In this document: in pieces, positions 25,463 to 35,024 of the stretch | How positions within the stretch are numbered: the first letter of the stretch is position 1 | How the letters are laid out: every line of letters starts with the position of its first letter | Source of the DNA: Maridesulfovibrio sp. | GTDB taxonomy: Bacteria > Desulfobacterota > Desulfovibrionia > Desulfovibrionales > Desulfovibrionaceae | Length of the DNA: 64,000 bases | NCBI RefSeq assembly: GCF_963666665.1 | Contig: NZ_OY762999.1 | Location: 2,113,501-2,177,500, forward strand | Reading direction: 5' to 3' | Program-made: the position numbers and the translations under genes | Notes under the pieces: model-generated | Databases searched by the model: none | What the model was told of the DNA's origin: nothing | Seen by the model: the letters and a program-made list of their open reading frames with translations, nothing else

Positions 25463-26656
25463 CTAGCTGCCTGCAGAAGCGGACCAATCAATCGACAACG
25501 CCGTTACATCGTCATCAAAAACAGGACGAGTACCGGTCTTTTCTTCCAGAATATCCTCTATGGAATCAAGATGCAGAGAATTATTCAGCATCAACTCTTC
25601 TGCTATTTCCACAAACGGCTCAAGACTGAAATAGTCGTCGTTCATACGCCACTCGTAACAACCATCGGTAAACAGAAACAACCGCAAGGATGAACTAAAA
25701 CGACACTCCGAAAGAACACAGTTAACAGGAAAGAAACCTAAGGGCGGCACCTCGGCCACCAATGGATCACTCATTTTTCCATCCAGCATTACCAGCGCAG
25801 GACAATGTCCGGCACTCATATATTTCATCACACCGTTATTGAAATCTATATCGGCAGCAAACAAGGTAACGAAATAACTGTCCTTACCGATGAGATCAAG
25901 AAGATGTTCATTGATTTGATTCAGGCTCTCTGCAAGATCATTATGGTTTGCTCCATCAGCCTTAAAAAGGGTGCGCACGATAGCCATAATGAAGGCAGCC
26001 TGAGGACCATGCCCGGAAACATCAGCCATTATAACCCGCACGACTCCGTCCTTCAGCCCGAACACATCATAATAATCACCGCTTGCACGACCAGACGGAC
26101 GATACATGCTCTTAATATCAAGACCCTGAATTACCGGAATAACCGTCGGCAACAGTTTATCCTGCAATCTGGCGACAAGCTTAACTTCATCATCAATGAT
26201 ATCGTAGGCTCGCTGTAAGCTGGTATTAGCTGCCTGAAGCTGACGTGTCAGCATCACCTGCCTTATGGCGACCCCAACTCTGGCCTTAAGTTCCACCACA
26301 TGGAAAGGCTTTGTCAGATAATCGTTAGCTCCGCTGTTAAGCGCACGGGCTTTAATTTCCTGTTCATCCTGTCCGGTAAGAACAATAATTATCACTTCCT
26401 GATCGTCGATCACGTTGCGAATTTTCTCAATGACATCAAAACCGTCCATGCCCGGCATAAGCAAATCAAGCAGGATCACACTAGGCCGGACCTTCATGTA
26501 TTGAGCAATACATTCAAGCCCGTCGGATGCGGTTTCAACATCATAGTCGCCTTCAAGCACCCGGGTCAAAAAATTCCTCATGGTTGCAGAATCATCTACT
26601 ACCAATATTTTAGGAATATCTTCGGCCACCTTTACATCAAGGGAACTATCGCTCAC
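25463..26656 (-). CDS. Receiver-PP2C (RsbU-type) response regulator
   Basis: The start is GTG at 26654-26656 with GGAGG upstream. The 397-residue protein has an N-terminal receiver (VVDDSATMRN, phospho-Asp in LLDLLMPGMDG, LTKPF), a coiled linker and a C-terminal SpoIIE/PP2C phosphatase domain (ASGDYYDVF, MADVSGHGPQAAFIM, AGHCPAL, FTDG, DDVTAL). Such proteins dephosphorylate STAS-domain anti-anti-sigma factors. A receiver-STAS protein is encoded at 53286, but the two are far apart. Confidence 0.93.
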   Translation of the reverse strand: MSDSSLDVKVAEDIPKILVVDDSATMRNFLTRVLEGDYDVETASDGLECIAQYMKVRPSVILLDLLMPGMDGFDVIEKIRNVIDDQEVIIIVLTGQDEQEIKARALNSGANDYLTKPFHVVELKARVGVAIRQVMLTRQLQAANTSLQRAYDIIDDEVKLVARLQDKLLPTVIPVIQGLDIKSMYRPSGRASGDYYDVFGLKDGVVRVIMADVSGHGPQAAFIMAIVRTLFKADGANHNDLAESLNQINEHLLDLIGKDSYFVTLFAADIDFNNGVMKYMSAGHCPALVMLDGKMSDPLVAEVPPLGFFPVNCVLSECRFSSSLRLFLFTDGCYEWRMNDDYFSLEPFVEIAEELMLNNSLHLDSIEDILEEKTGTRPVFDDDVTALSIDWSASAGS

Positions 26657-26793
26657 CTTAGAACCTCCGCTAACTTAACAATCCTAGGACATACCCAACA
26701 GCACAGCCAAGGCTTCACTTCTATTGTATATTTCAATTTCAAATTGAAGTTAGCACAACTCGAACTGATTATGTAGTATAAACAAGCTCATAA

Positions 26794-27024
26794 TTAAGAA
26801 TCGCGAGATTCACTGTTTCCGGCAGAAACTTCAGGAAAGAGTCCCCAACAAATATCAGCAGTATTGGATGAACTTACACCTAACATCTTCGTTAAGTACG
26901 CCAATCCGCAAACATTAATAGACCTTCCTTCCGCAGCATGGCATTCAATAGATTCACTTATAAACTCCAATGCTGCAGAAACGTTATTAATTTCCATAAT
27001 AACATCTTCAAATTGTTTATTCAT
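26794..27024 (-). CDS. Hypothetical protein, 76 residues
   Basis: A small soluble protein starting MNKQFEDVIMEINNVS with AGGAAA before the ATG. It ends in a Ser/Glu-rich tail. No family was recognised. It is the last gene before a long AT-rich stretch and lies upstream of the receiver-PP2C gene on the same strand, so a functional link is possible. Confidence 0.55.
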   Translation of the reverse strand: MNKQFEDVIMEINNVSAALEFISESIECHAAEGRSINVCGLAYLTKMLGVSSSNTADICWGLFPEVSAGNSESRDS

Positions 27025-27541
27025 TGATATTTCCTACCTTTTAATTATTTCAATACAGAAAAACAAACGTAGAAATATATACAAAAGACTATTCTGTCCA
27101 CATAATTATGAATTTTTATCAATAGATTCACCTATTTGCAATGCTAATTCTATTTTAATATTTTTAAAAGTTTTATTTACTGCAAAGTACAAACAGACAA
27201 AATCAGCAAAACTACATACAGGCGCAAACATAAGCACATAAAATTATCAATTAAACACATTCACCAGACACATAACATAAACAAACCACGATCATATAAC
27301 AATAAAACATCTATTTTTCAAACAAGGCAATCCTTACACTATACATATAGCAAAAGAGTTCCATGTATAGCTCAACACAAAAAACTAAGACAAAAGAGCA
27401 AGCAATGTTATTTAAATTTTCAAATTTTAAAATATCGGAAAATAAAAAGCCGAGGCACATACATATTATGCCTCGGCTTTCTATAAAATATATTCAGCAG
27501 AAAAAATACGAATCCTAATGACTTTTCTTCAACTCATAATT
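27025..27541. other. AT-rich gene-free region
   Basis: About 420 bases from 27025 are clearly richer in A/T than the rest of the window and hold no supported gene, tRNA or clear repeat. The right end (27444-27481) is a terminator. The promoter of the 76-residue gene must lie in its left part. Confidence 0.6.
27444..27481 (-). terminator. Terminator of the ThiF-like gene
   Basis: The minus strand forms AAAGCCGAGGCA/TGCCTCGGCTTT with a run of T after it, 61 bases past the stop of the gene at 27542. Confidence 0.8.
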
Positions 27542-28384
27542 TTAAATAGATACGGTCTCAAAGTATAACTTTGAAAGATCAAACATCAAAGCTTTTCCTG
27601 AGAGAGAAGAGTCTTGACCGCTAAGTATCTTCAAAATTTCACCACATTGAATACCTATAGCAGTAGTAATTGCCGGAACAGGAGTTCCCAATTCTTCCTC
27701 AAGGCCATTACTAGAGCCAAAAAAGTCCGCAGGAGAATTATCTCCCGGAAATACTGTAGACACTATACCGGCCCAGCCTGCTACAGAGGCTGTCACCATC
27801 GGGATTCCCAACCTTGTGGCCGCACTTTTCAGCTTTCCCCTGTACTCAAGACCTCCCAGACAATCTGCAACCAGATCAGCTCCTCTGATGAATGATTCAA
27901 AATCATCATCAAGAAACTCTGGACGGACCTCTAAAAAGACAGCAGGGTTAACTTCCCTTATCATCTCAAAAGCTGCTTCACTCTTCTTGCTGTATAGAGA
28001 ATTCTCAACGGCAAACCTTTGCCTGTTAAGATTGGAAGGTTCAAAGCTATCCCCATCACAAGCCGTAATATGCCCTACTCCGGCACGAGCCAATGACTCA
28101 AGCAAATGACCACCAAGACCGCCTATACCGACCATGGCCACCTTTGAAAAAAACAACTTCCGCTGCTCAGCAGCGGAAAAAGTACTAAGATTACGTGCGT
28201 ACCGTTCAGGAACAGCCCCATGATTATAAACAGCCTTTTCAACGCAATTCATATCCAACCCCAGATCCCGGGAGATTTTCCTAAGAAGTACATGCGGAGC
28301 AATAAGAACCTTTTCACCGGAGGCAAAACACTTTTCCATGAAATGCCCTTCAAGCATTTCTGACACTTTGATATCTATCTTCAT
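27542..28384 (-). CDS. ThiF/MoeB/HesA-family E1-like protein
   Basis: The 280-residue protein has the nucleotide-binding motif GIGGLGGHL (about residue 87), the DGDSFEPSNLNRQ motif that binds adenylate in this family, and DCLGG. Family members adenylate the C-terminus of small sulfur-carrier proteins (ThiS, MoaD). The two CxxC zinc motifs common in MoeB are absent. The N-terminal 75 residues are not recognised. AGGGGG precedes the ATG. No sulfur-carrier gene is adjacent, so the substrate is unknown. Confidence 0.85.
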   Translation of the reverse strand: MKIDIKVSEMLEGHFMEKCFASGEKVLIAPHVLLRKISRDLGLDMNCVEKAVYNHGAVPERYARNLSTFSAAEQRKLFFSKVAMVGIGGLGGHLLESLARAGVGHITACDGDSFEPSNLNRQRFAVENSLYSKKSEAAFEMIREVNPAVFLEVRPEFLDDDFESFIRGADLVADCLGGLEYRGKLKSAATRLGIPMVTASVAGWAGIVSTVFPGDNSPADFFGSSNGLEEELGTPVPAITTAIGIQCGEILKILSGQDSSLSGKALMFDLSKLYFETVSI

Positions 28385-28496
28385 AATTCCCCCTGTAACA
28401 TTCTTTGATAAACTTCATACCCGGACAAGTCAAAATCAACTGAATAGTCATCAGCGACAGATGACACTTTGTTAAAGCTTTGATAGTGCTTTGCAC

Positions 28497-29252
28497 ATGG
28501 AAGAAATAATAAACAATCTCTCCTGTATTGCACGTGAAGCCGGGGCTGCCATTATGAATGTCCGCAGCAAAGGTTTCGACGTAAAAAACAAGGAAGATAA
28601 ATCTCCGGTTACTGCGGCTGATCTCGCCTCCAATGAGGTCATTTCAAAACGTTTGACAGCCCTGTATCCTGATATTCCCATACTATCCGAAGAGGGAGTC
28701 AAAATACCTTTTGAAGAGAGAAGAAATTGGGATCAATTTTTCCTCATAGATCCTTTGGACGGAACCAAAGAATTTATCAAGGACAATGGTGAATTCTGTG
28801 TCTGCATCGCCTTGATGCGCAACAACCGTCCGATCCTCGGAGTTGTTTACGCACCGACACAAGACGCGCTCTACACCGGAAGCACCGAGACAGGAGCGCA
28901 AGTCAGCAGAAATGGCGAGCCTCCCGTAGCTATCAGCACGCATCCTCCTGCTGAAAACGAAGGACTCATCGTGGTTGGAAGCAGGTCACATCCTGCGCCG
29001 GAACTTGAGGAATATCTGGAAACGCTCAACGTGAAAAGAATGACTCCGGCAGGCAGTGCAATCAAATTCTGCCTAGTAGCAGAAGGCAAAGCACATCTTT
29101 ACCCCCGCTTCAATCCTACGATGGAATGGGATACAGCTGCCGGACAAGCGATCGTCGAATCTGCGGGCGGTTCTATGTTCGGATTAGATGGAAAGGAATT
29201 TCCCTACAACAAAGAAAACTTGAGAAACGCAGGCTTTATTGTCAAAGCCTGA
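28497..29252 (+). CDS. cysQ: 3'(2'),5'-bisphosphate nucleotidase CysQ
   Basis: The 251-residue protein belongs to the Mg-dependent, lithium-sensitive phosphatase family: EDKSPVTAAD, ILSEEG, DPLDGTKEF (metal-binding) and WDTAAGQAIVESAGG. CysQ turns PAP into AMP and keeps sulfate-activation side products low. The ATG at 28497 is chosen over a TTG two codons earlier; neither has a clear ribosome site. A lipoprotein gene follows after 13 bases. Confidence 0.9.
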   Translation: MEEIINNLSCIAREAGAAIMNVRSKGFDVKNKEDKSPVTAADLASNEVISKRLTALYPDIPILSEEGVKIPFEERRNWDQFFLIDPLDGTKEFIKDNGEFCVCIALMRNNRPILGVVYAPTQDALYTGSTETGAQVSRNGEPPVAISTHPPAENEGLIVVGSRSHPAPELEEYLETLNVKRMTPAGSAIKFCLVAEGKAHLYPRFNPTMEWDTAAGQAIVESAGGSMFGLDGKEFPYNKENLRNAGFIVKA

Positions 29253-29265
29253 TCAAGGAAGAAAC

Positions 29266-29529
29266 ATGAAATATATAGTACTGACCGGACTGCTTCTGTT
29301 AGGAGGCTGCACATCATGGCATAATCCAAGTCTGGACCTTTCTGTAAACAGAAGTGAACGCTTTGCCGCAGACCGCGCCGAATGCCTAGAAAGATCACAA
29401 AAAGCGACCAACTCCGCCCCGGACAATGACCTTCCCCAAAGGACTTACACACAGGATCAGGATTTTTACGCCAAGGAAGTCAAAGCCTTCCAGCGCTGTA
29501 TGAATGCGAAAGGCTGGATCAAAAAATAA
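29266..29529 (+). CDS. Small lipoprotein, unknown function
   Basis: The start at MKYIVLTGLLLLGGC has AGGAAG upstream. The signal peptide ends in a lipobox LGGC, with the lipidated Cys at residue 18. The mature part, about 70 residues, has two further Cys (AECLE and QRCMN) that could form a disulfide. It is probably cotranscribed with cysQ and ends at a terminator. Confidence 0.8.
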   Translation: MKYIVLTGLLLLGGCTSWHNPSLDLSVNRSERFAADRAECLERSQKATNSAPDNDLPQRTYTQDQDFYAKEVKAFQRCMNAKGWIKK

Positions 29530-29530
29530 A

Positions 29531-29557
29531 AAAAGGGGATGTTAAACATCCCCTTTT
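29531..29557 (+). terminator. Terminator after the lipoprotein gene
   Basis: AAAAGGGGATGTT and ATCCCCTTTT form a stem directly after the stop codon. It also has A/T runs on both sides and can serve the convergent ABC gene. Confidence 0.85.
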
Positions 29558-29559
29558 CG

Positions 29560-31044
29560 TTAATCACGCAACTTGAAATAGTCTTCTTTTGCTCCCCGGA
29601 AGGAAACCTTTCCATCATCAATTTCGAGAACATGGGAAATTGACGGGATCAATTCTTCTCGATGGTGAGTCACGTAAACCATTGCTACTCCGGCCTTAGC
29701 GAGCAATTCCAATAATTGGTAGATCTCAAGGCGGGATTCTTCATCCACTCCGGCCAGCGGTTCATCAAGCAGTAGAACATCCGGACCTGAAATCAGTGCA
29801 CGGGCAATAAATGCCTTACGCAGTTGCCCGTAAGAAACCTGTTCCATAGGTCGATTCGCCAAATCCTCAATACCGAAGAAACGCAACCACTCCCAAGTCT
29901 TCTCACGCATCTCATCAGAAATTTCATCCAGAATTCCAGCTGATGCAAAGAACCCGGAAAGAACCACATCAAAAATAGGAATAGGCTTACCCACAGCCTC
30001 ACCGAATGAGGCCTGCATGGAAGCGGAAACCATACCCATGCGTCCACGCACAGAACGCAAACTATCTCCCCTTTCTGGCAGACGTATCATTTCATCTTCA
30101 GCGGCATAAGCTGCGGCATCACCGTAAAGCAAACGCAAGAGAGTGGACTTCCCGGCACCGTTACGCCCCAGAACGGCCCAGCTTTGACCGCCGCACATTT
30201 CCCAATCAATATTGTGCAGCACAGTCTTCCCTAGAAAAACCACACTTGAATCGGAAAGCTTAAACAAAATCCGACCCGGTTCAATACTGTTTACTTCCGG
30301 AGGGGTCCGCTTCAATTCCTGAGGAGCTGCACAGGAAACCTCACGCCCAAGTTCGTCCCTACAACGATCAATTTTTCCTTCACGGATATACAAAGTTTTA
30401 TTAACGCAGGAAGGCAGTTCCTCCTTGCGATGAGCGGAACAAACAATAGTTGTTCCGTTGGCAGCAGCAATATCAATTGCCCGGATCAACTGCTCACGGG
30501 ACTGCTGGTCTATCCCCTCAAGGAATTCATCCAGAATAAGGATTTCCGGTTCAGCCATAAGGGCGCGCGCAATGAGAATCTTACGTCCTTCACCTCGGGA
30601 CATTTTAACCATGCTGCGCTTTGCGAGGTCCAGCATTCCAAGCGATTCCATAAAATCACGGACCCGCACATACTCCTCATCGTCTGCAAGACGATATAGA
30701 AATGGAGTATTGTCCTTTCCAGCCAGAACAACTTCTTCACCGGTTACGTCCCAGGCCAGCTTCTCAAAAATATCCTGATGCTCAGGTGAAATCATGCGGT
30801 AACGCTCAAGCGGCTCAAGTGGGCTGTGAACGCTCTCGCCCTCAATGCAGAATTCCCGGCTGGTATCATCATCAGGCCAGACTTCTCCGGCTAAAATCAT
30901 CATCAGGGTAGTCTTACCTGCGCCGTTAGGCCCCAGTACAGCCCAATGTTCACCGGAATGGATATCCCAATTGATACCCTGCAACACCGGACCACGATCC
31001 AATGTAAGTGAAAGATCCTTCATGGAAACCAATTTACCGCTCAT
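29560..31044 (-). CDS. Tandem ABC ATPase (ModF-like)
   Basis: The start at MSGKLVSMKDL gives 494 residues; an upstream start 32 codons earlier would add an unrelated segment. Two ABC domains are fused: Walker A GPNGAGKTT and GRNGAGKST, signature-like MSRGEGRKI and VSYGQLRKA, Walker B EILILDEFLEG and VLLLDEPLAGVD. There are no membrane helices. The layout is that of ModF/PhrA proteins, often linked to molybdate, but no permease is adjacent and the role is not known. Confidence 0.88.
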   Translation of the reverse strand: MSGKLVSMKDLSLTLDRGPVLQGINWDIHSGEHWAVLGPNGAGKTTLMMILAGEVWPDDDTSREFCIEGESVHSPLEPLERYRMISPEHQDIFEKLAWDVTGEEVVLAGKDNTPFLYRLADDEEYVRVRDFMESLGMLDLAKRSMVKMSRGEGRKILIARALMAEPEILILDEFLEGIDQQSREQLIRAIDIAAANGTTIVCSAHRKEELPSCVNKTLYIREGKIDRCRDELGREVSCAAPQELKRTPPEVNSIEPGRILFKLSDSSVVFLGKTVLHNIDWEMCGGQSWAVLGRNGAGKSTLLRLLYGDAAAYAAEDEMIRLPERGDSLRSVRGRMGMVSASMQASFGEAVGKPIPIFDVVLSGFFASAGILDEISDEMREKTWEWLRFFGIEDLANRPMEQVSYGQLRKAFIARALISGPDVLLLDEPLAGVDEESRLEIYQLLELLAKAGVAMVYVTHHREELIPSISHVLEIDDGKVSFRGAKEDYFKLRD

Positions 31045-31180
31045 GCCAACCCCGCTTCGCCTTATACTTAAGCTTTTAAAATATAAACTAATATTTATGA
31101 TCAGGGCTAAACTTCTACTACTTAAAAAAAGCGAGCGCAAGTTGTCCTCCTGATTACGGATGAAAAGAAAATACAGGTGG

Positions 31181-31209
31181 TTGATATATTTCCCAATTCT
31201 TTTTATATG
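31181..31209 (+). promoter_or_regulatory. Promoter of the TauE-type operon
   Basis: TTGATA (31181-31186), a 17-bp spacer and TATATG (31204-31209) lie 37 bases upstream of the start at 31246. Confidence 0.55.
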
Positions 31210-31245
31210 TAAATAAAATCATTAATCAATCAGCCAGGGAATCAC

Positions 31246-32727
31246 ATGAAGAAACCTTCCGGCCGACACATTTTCCTACTAATCAGTGCAGCATTTCTCC
31301 TGCTATGCCCCCTGCTGTTACACGCAGCGGACTTCAAAATTCCAGCCTATCTCGGACGGGCCAACAATCCCTACATCCTGCCGGACGCAGACGGTCCGGG
31401 CTTCTTCCAGTGCACAGCTATCGGCCTTGTTACCGGAATGCTCAGTGCGGTAATCGGTGCAGGCGGAGGACTGCTGGTTGTTCCGGCACTGATGACCGCA
31501 GGAGTGAGCGGCATCTACGCTGTCGGTTCGGAAATATTGCGGCTTTTTATCTTCAGCACAATCCAAAGCCTGCGCATGAGCATCAACCGCCGTATCAAAT
31601 ACACACTGGCCTTGATCATGACTGTCGGCACACTGCTTGGAGGGCTTGCCGGCTACACATTATGCAAAAAGATATTCATTGCCGACCCGGCTGGAAATGA
31701 TGTCTTTATCTCATCCATGATCGCCCTTTGGCTTATCGTATATTCATTCATTATTATTCCGGACTTCCGTGAAGCTGCACAAAAGTATGCGCTTGAACTC
31801 CTACGCAAAGAACAGGAAAAGAATCGGGAACAAGATGCAATAAATACCCAAGCTTCCCCTCCCGCAGCACAGCCGAAGAGTGAAGAAAAAAAGCCAGAAG
31901 GAGAAGCCAAAGAAGGAACGGAAGAACAAGCGCAACCTCAAAAGGAAAAAGTACCGGAGCCAGAACCGGCCCCCGAACCTGAACCGCAATTTGAAGATGA
32001 ATTGTACCCGGATGAAGAGCCTTGGGAAATTGCCCGCAGCATGCGCAATATGAAGCTGCCCCCATACATCAAATTTCCCTCAACTCTAAAAGAGGCAGAA
32101 ACAGACGACCTGGAACCGGCTGTAATGAGACGTGACGGGGAAGAACCAGATCTGGACAAAGCAGGAGAAGAAGACAAAACTGAAAGCATCCCGGTCCTAC
32201 CAATCTTTTTTTTGACCGTAGTTGGCGGTTTTTTTATGGCCATGACCGGATCTGGCGGGGTAATCCTTACCTTTACCGTTATGACCAAAGGGTTTGCCTG
32301 CGTGGCGGCACTTGTTGCCGGAACCGATCTGGCGCGGCTGGCCCTTTCAACTGGCGGATTATCAATGTCGACCTATGGGTTGAACGGATTCATCAATATC
32401 TACTGCATAACTGGACTGGTTTTCGGAACAATAACCGGACTTCATATAGGCAGCAAGAGTCTTAAGAATATCCTGCCCTACCGGGTCAAAGGACTGGTTG
32501 CCCTGCTGGTAGTTTCGGTCATTATCAACCGCATACTGGCTATCCCCGCCCTGTTGCGCAAGGCAGGGGCATCCATCGATCCGGGACTGGTCTCAACCTT
32601 TAATTCAAGTGGATCATATATCCTGCTGATCGGAGCCGGAATTTTTGGAGGCTGGATGTTATTCGCCTTTCTGGGCGGGGTGTACAAAGCCTTGCAACCG
32701 GTGGAGGAATTGGAGGAAAAGAAATGA
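31246..32727 (+). CDS. TauE/SafE-family carrier with long acidic loop
   Basis: The 493-residue protein has an N-terminal hydrophobic segment (10-27) and two half-domains of membrane helices (about 55-172 and 315-480) typical of TauE/SafE carriers, with the glycine motifs VIGAGGGLLVVPAL and MTGSGGVILTF. Family members export or import sulfite, sulfonates or related anions. Between the halves lies a 140-residue hydrophilic insert (about 175-313) that is very rich in Glu, Asp and Pro, including PEPEPAPEPEPQFED. Such an insert is unusual. The stop overlaps the next start by four bases. Confidence 0.88.
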   Translation: MKKPSGRHIFLLISAAFLLLCPLLLHAADFKIPAYLGRANNPYILPDADGPGFFQCTAIGLVTGMLSAVIGAGGGLLVVPALMTAGVSGIYAVGSEILRLFIFSTIQSLRMSINRRIKYTLALIMTVGTLLGGLAGYTLCKKIFIADPAGNDVFISSMIALWLIVYSFIIIPDFREAAQKYALELLRKEQEKNREQDAINTQASPPAAQPKSEEKKPEGEAKEGTEEQAQPQKEKVPEPEPAPEPEPQFEDELYPDEEPWEIARSMRNMKLPPYIKFPSTLKEAETDDLEPAVMRRDGEEPDLDKAGEEDKTESIPVLPIFFLTVVGGFFMAMTGSGGVILTFTVMTKGFACVAALVAGTDLARLALSTGGLSMSTYGLNGFINIYCITGLVFGTITGLHIGSKSLKNILPYRVKGLVALLVVSVIINRILAIPALLRKAGASIDPGLVSTFNSSGSYILLIGAGIFGGWMLFAFLGGVYKALQPVEELEEKK

Positions 32728-34067
32728 CCTACTCCATTAAAACCCTCATCATTGCGGCCATGCTCTTCATTTCCAGCATACTTATAGTCGGTGCTATGCA
32801 CCTGCCTTTGTTTAACGGTGCTGACGGATTTGAAGCCATGGAATCCACCTTCAATTCACTGCGCAAGGGAGTAAAGCCTCCTTTCGATAAAATCGAGGCT
32901 GAAAATAAGCAATTTTTAGGTAAAAATTTCAAGACCACACTCGTATTCCGGGACAATGATGAAGCCCGTATTGCAACAATGATGTTCCTGCGTAATAAGC
33001 TGACCGTTACTCCCAAAGGGCGCAGGGTCAACATTCAGGGCGACCTCGGATACACTCTCAAATTCTTCATGGATGACATTTACCTGCTCTACTTTAACAG
33101 GTTCGATGCCTTAGAACGTAGATATTCCATGCCTGCAATTCAGGCCATGTATTACCTTAACCGGATATTGCAAAAAATGTCTGGCGCCATGGCGACTCAA
33201 AAACAAGACAAGCCGGAAATGCTGATCAATAAAATCCGCCAAAAGCTGCTCATTCCAGCTTACAACCTGCGTGAAGCATTACCGGTCAGCCAGACATCAG
33301 GCTTTGCATATCTTGCATTAGGAACATTAGGAATACTTCTGTTTGCCGTCCTCTGGGATATGTCCAATTTCTTTTTTTTCGGCACTCTAGCTTCCGAAGA
33401 TTTCATGAAAAGCGTGCGTATCAAACTAGGCCGTGAATTATCGGATGCCCAGAAGAAAGCACTTGCCGCCAAGAAAAAAAGAGCGGCCAAAGCAAAGGCC
33501 GCAAAAAAGAAAAAAGGGGATCAGGGCCAAAAGATTAAAAGCACGCGCACCAACAGAGAAGCACTGCAGAAGAAACCTGAACCGAAAGTCAAACAAGATT
33601 CCGCCGGCACTGCTGAAAATAAAGCTGTTAAAAAGGAAAAATCAGCCCCGGTACAAGCAGAAAAACCGCGCCCTCAAAAGGGAGCGGCCCCATCAGGTGA
33701 GCAACAGGCAAAGAAAGTACTCAAGAAGAAAACTGCTGAAGCCAAAGCAACAACAAAACAAAATCAGGCTGCGTCCGGCAAGGAAAAAGCGGCAAGACCG
33801 GCGGAGCAAAAGAAACGCCCGGTCACAAAAGACGCTAACGGCAAACCTGTAAAATCAAATACGCCCGGCAAAAAAGTAAAAGAGCCCACTTCACAAACCA
33901 ATAGCAAAAAAGTAACTACTCAACAGGGGAGAAAAGAAGCTGCAGCAAAGCCCAAACCGGAACCGGGCAAAAAACAGGTAAAGAAGCCTGCCGTAAAACC
34001 GGTAGCAAGCAAACCGGAAGAAGCTAAGCGAGCGGCTAAAAAAGAGATAACACCAGATGAGCAGTAA
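32724..34067 (+). CDS. Membrane protein with long Lys/Ala-rich tail
   Basis: The 447-residue protein has one N-terminal membrane helix (about 5-24), a region of about 165 residues probably outside the membrane, a second helix (about 194-217), and then a tail from residue 243 to the end made mostly of Lys, Ala, Pro and Gln (for example KKKRAAKAKAAKKKKGD), like histone H1 tails. It overlaps the TauE gene (ATGA) and the DUF362 gene (11 bases). No family was recognised. The strongly basic tail and the acidic loop of the carrier upstream suggest that the two proteins bind each other. Confidence 0.8.
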   Translation: MTYSIKTLIIAAMLFISSILIVGAMHLPLFNGADGFEAMESTFNSLRKGVKPPFDKIEAENKQFLGKNFKTTLVFRDNDEARIATMMFLRNKLTVTPKGRRVNIQGDLGYTLKFFMDDIYLLYFNRFDALERRYSMPAIQAMYYLNRILQKMSGAMATQKQDKPEMLINKIRQKLLIPAYNLREALPVSQTSGFAYLALGTLGILLFAVLWDMSNFFFFGTLASEDFMKSVRIKLGRELSDAQKKALAAKKKRAAKAKAAKKKKGDQGQKIKSTRTNREALQKKPEPKVKQDSAGTAENKAVKKEKSAPVQAEKPRPQKGAAPSGEQQAKKVLKKKTAEAKATTKQNQAASGKEKAARPAEQKKRPVTKDANGKPVKSNTPGKKVKEPTSQTNSKKVTTQQGRKEAAAKPKPEPGKKQVKKPAVKPVASKPEEAKRAAKKEITPDEQ

Positions 34068-34989
34068 CAATCCGAAAGTCCCTGTCGCCTTTTTCCGTAT
34101 CCTTGAATATGAATCCACATTTCTGGATACGGCAGTAGCCATGACCTTGGAGGAATGCGGGTTTAAAGTTAACCTCGGCACCAAGGTGCTGGTTAAGCCC
34201 AATCTGGTTTCCTCCAAGAATCCACTGGCCTGCACACATCCTAACGTGACTCTTTCCCTGTGCCGTTACCTCAAGGATTGCGGAGCACAGATCACAGTTG
34301 CTGACTCTCCGGGATACGGCAGTGCCGCGCAGGTCTCCAAGGCCATCGGCATGACTGACGGCTTGAAAAAGATGGGACTGAAACCTAAAAGTCTCGGTCG
34401 CCCTACCCCGCTCAAACTTTCCTTCGGTGAAACCATCGGCATATCACGTGATGCCCTTGAATCGGACATGATCATCAACGTCCCCAAACTGAAGGCCCAT
34501 GGACAGTTCGTGGTCACCGGAGCAGTGAAGAACCTTTTCGGCACGGTGGTAGGTTTCCGCAAAGCCTACGCTCATACGCGTTTTGGGGAAACACCCGGAC
34601 TGATGGAAAAGATGATCATTGAAGTGGCCCAATCCATGCCCTTGGCCTTCAATTTAATGGACGCCATTTATCCCATGCATGAAACAGGACCGATCAGCGG
34701 CAAGCCCTACTCCATGAGTTTGCTGGCAGGATCAACCAATCCCTTTGCCCTTGATACTGCCTTATACATGCTGCTGGGCTTGAGCCCCAAAAAGATACTC
34801 CTCTGGCGGGAAACCGCACAGCAGAAAATACGTGGCTATGACCCGGACCACATTAAATATGTAATCGAACCTCCTGACGACTTTGACACGACGGATTTCA
34901 AAGTTCCTGAGCAACTGAGTCCTATGGAATTTGAACCTGTCCGCTTTGTAAAAGGACGCATCAAATCCTTCTTAAGCAGATTCGGATAA
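34057..34989 (+). CDS. DUF362 protein
   Basis: The 310-residue soluble protein has the DUF362 features VLVKPNLVS, ITVADSPGYGS, IINVPKLKAHG and TGAVKNLFG. There is no ferredoxin domain, unlike many members. The biochemical role of the family is not known to me. It overlaps the previous gene by 11 bases and is the last of the three-gene operon. Confidence 0.88.
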   Translation: MSSNNPKVPVAFFRILEYESTFLDTAVAMTLEECGFKVNLGTKVLVKPNLVSSKNPLACTHPNVTLSLCRYLKDCGAQITVADSPGYGSAAQVSKAIGMTDGLKKMGLKPKSLGRPTPLKLSFGETIGISRDALESDMIINVPKLKAHGQFVVTGAVKNLFGTVVGFRKAYAHTRFGETPGLMEKMIIEVAQSMPLAFNLMDAIYPMHETGPISGKPYSMSLLAGSTNPFALDTALYMLLGLSPKKILLWRETAQQKIRGYDPDHIKYVIEPPDDFDTTDFKVPEQLSPMEFEPVRFVKGRIKSFLSRFG

Positions 34990-34995
34990 ACAATT

Positions 34996-35024
34996 TTCGC
35001 CTCCGGCGACTTAAACCCTTTTAT
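34996..35024 (+). repeat. Dispersed intergenic element, copy 2
   Basis: A 29-base segment starting TTCGCCTCCGGCG and ending CCCTTTTAT matches the segment at 16579-16607 at 25 of 29 positions. It contains the small stem CGCC/GGCG. Confidence 0.6.

Noticed and set aside
26864..27241. Open frame of 125 codons on the plus strand near 27 kb.
   Set aside because: It is antisense to the 76-residue gene and then runs into AT-rich sequence; no ribosome site and no protein-like composition.
33433..33852. Second open frame of 139 codons within the Lys-rich tail region.
   Set aside because: It is an overlapping frame made possible by the A-rich codons of the Lys/Ala tail; the coupled main frame explains the region.
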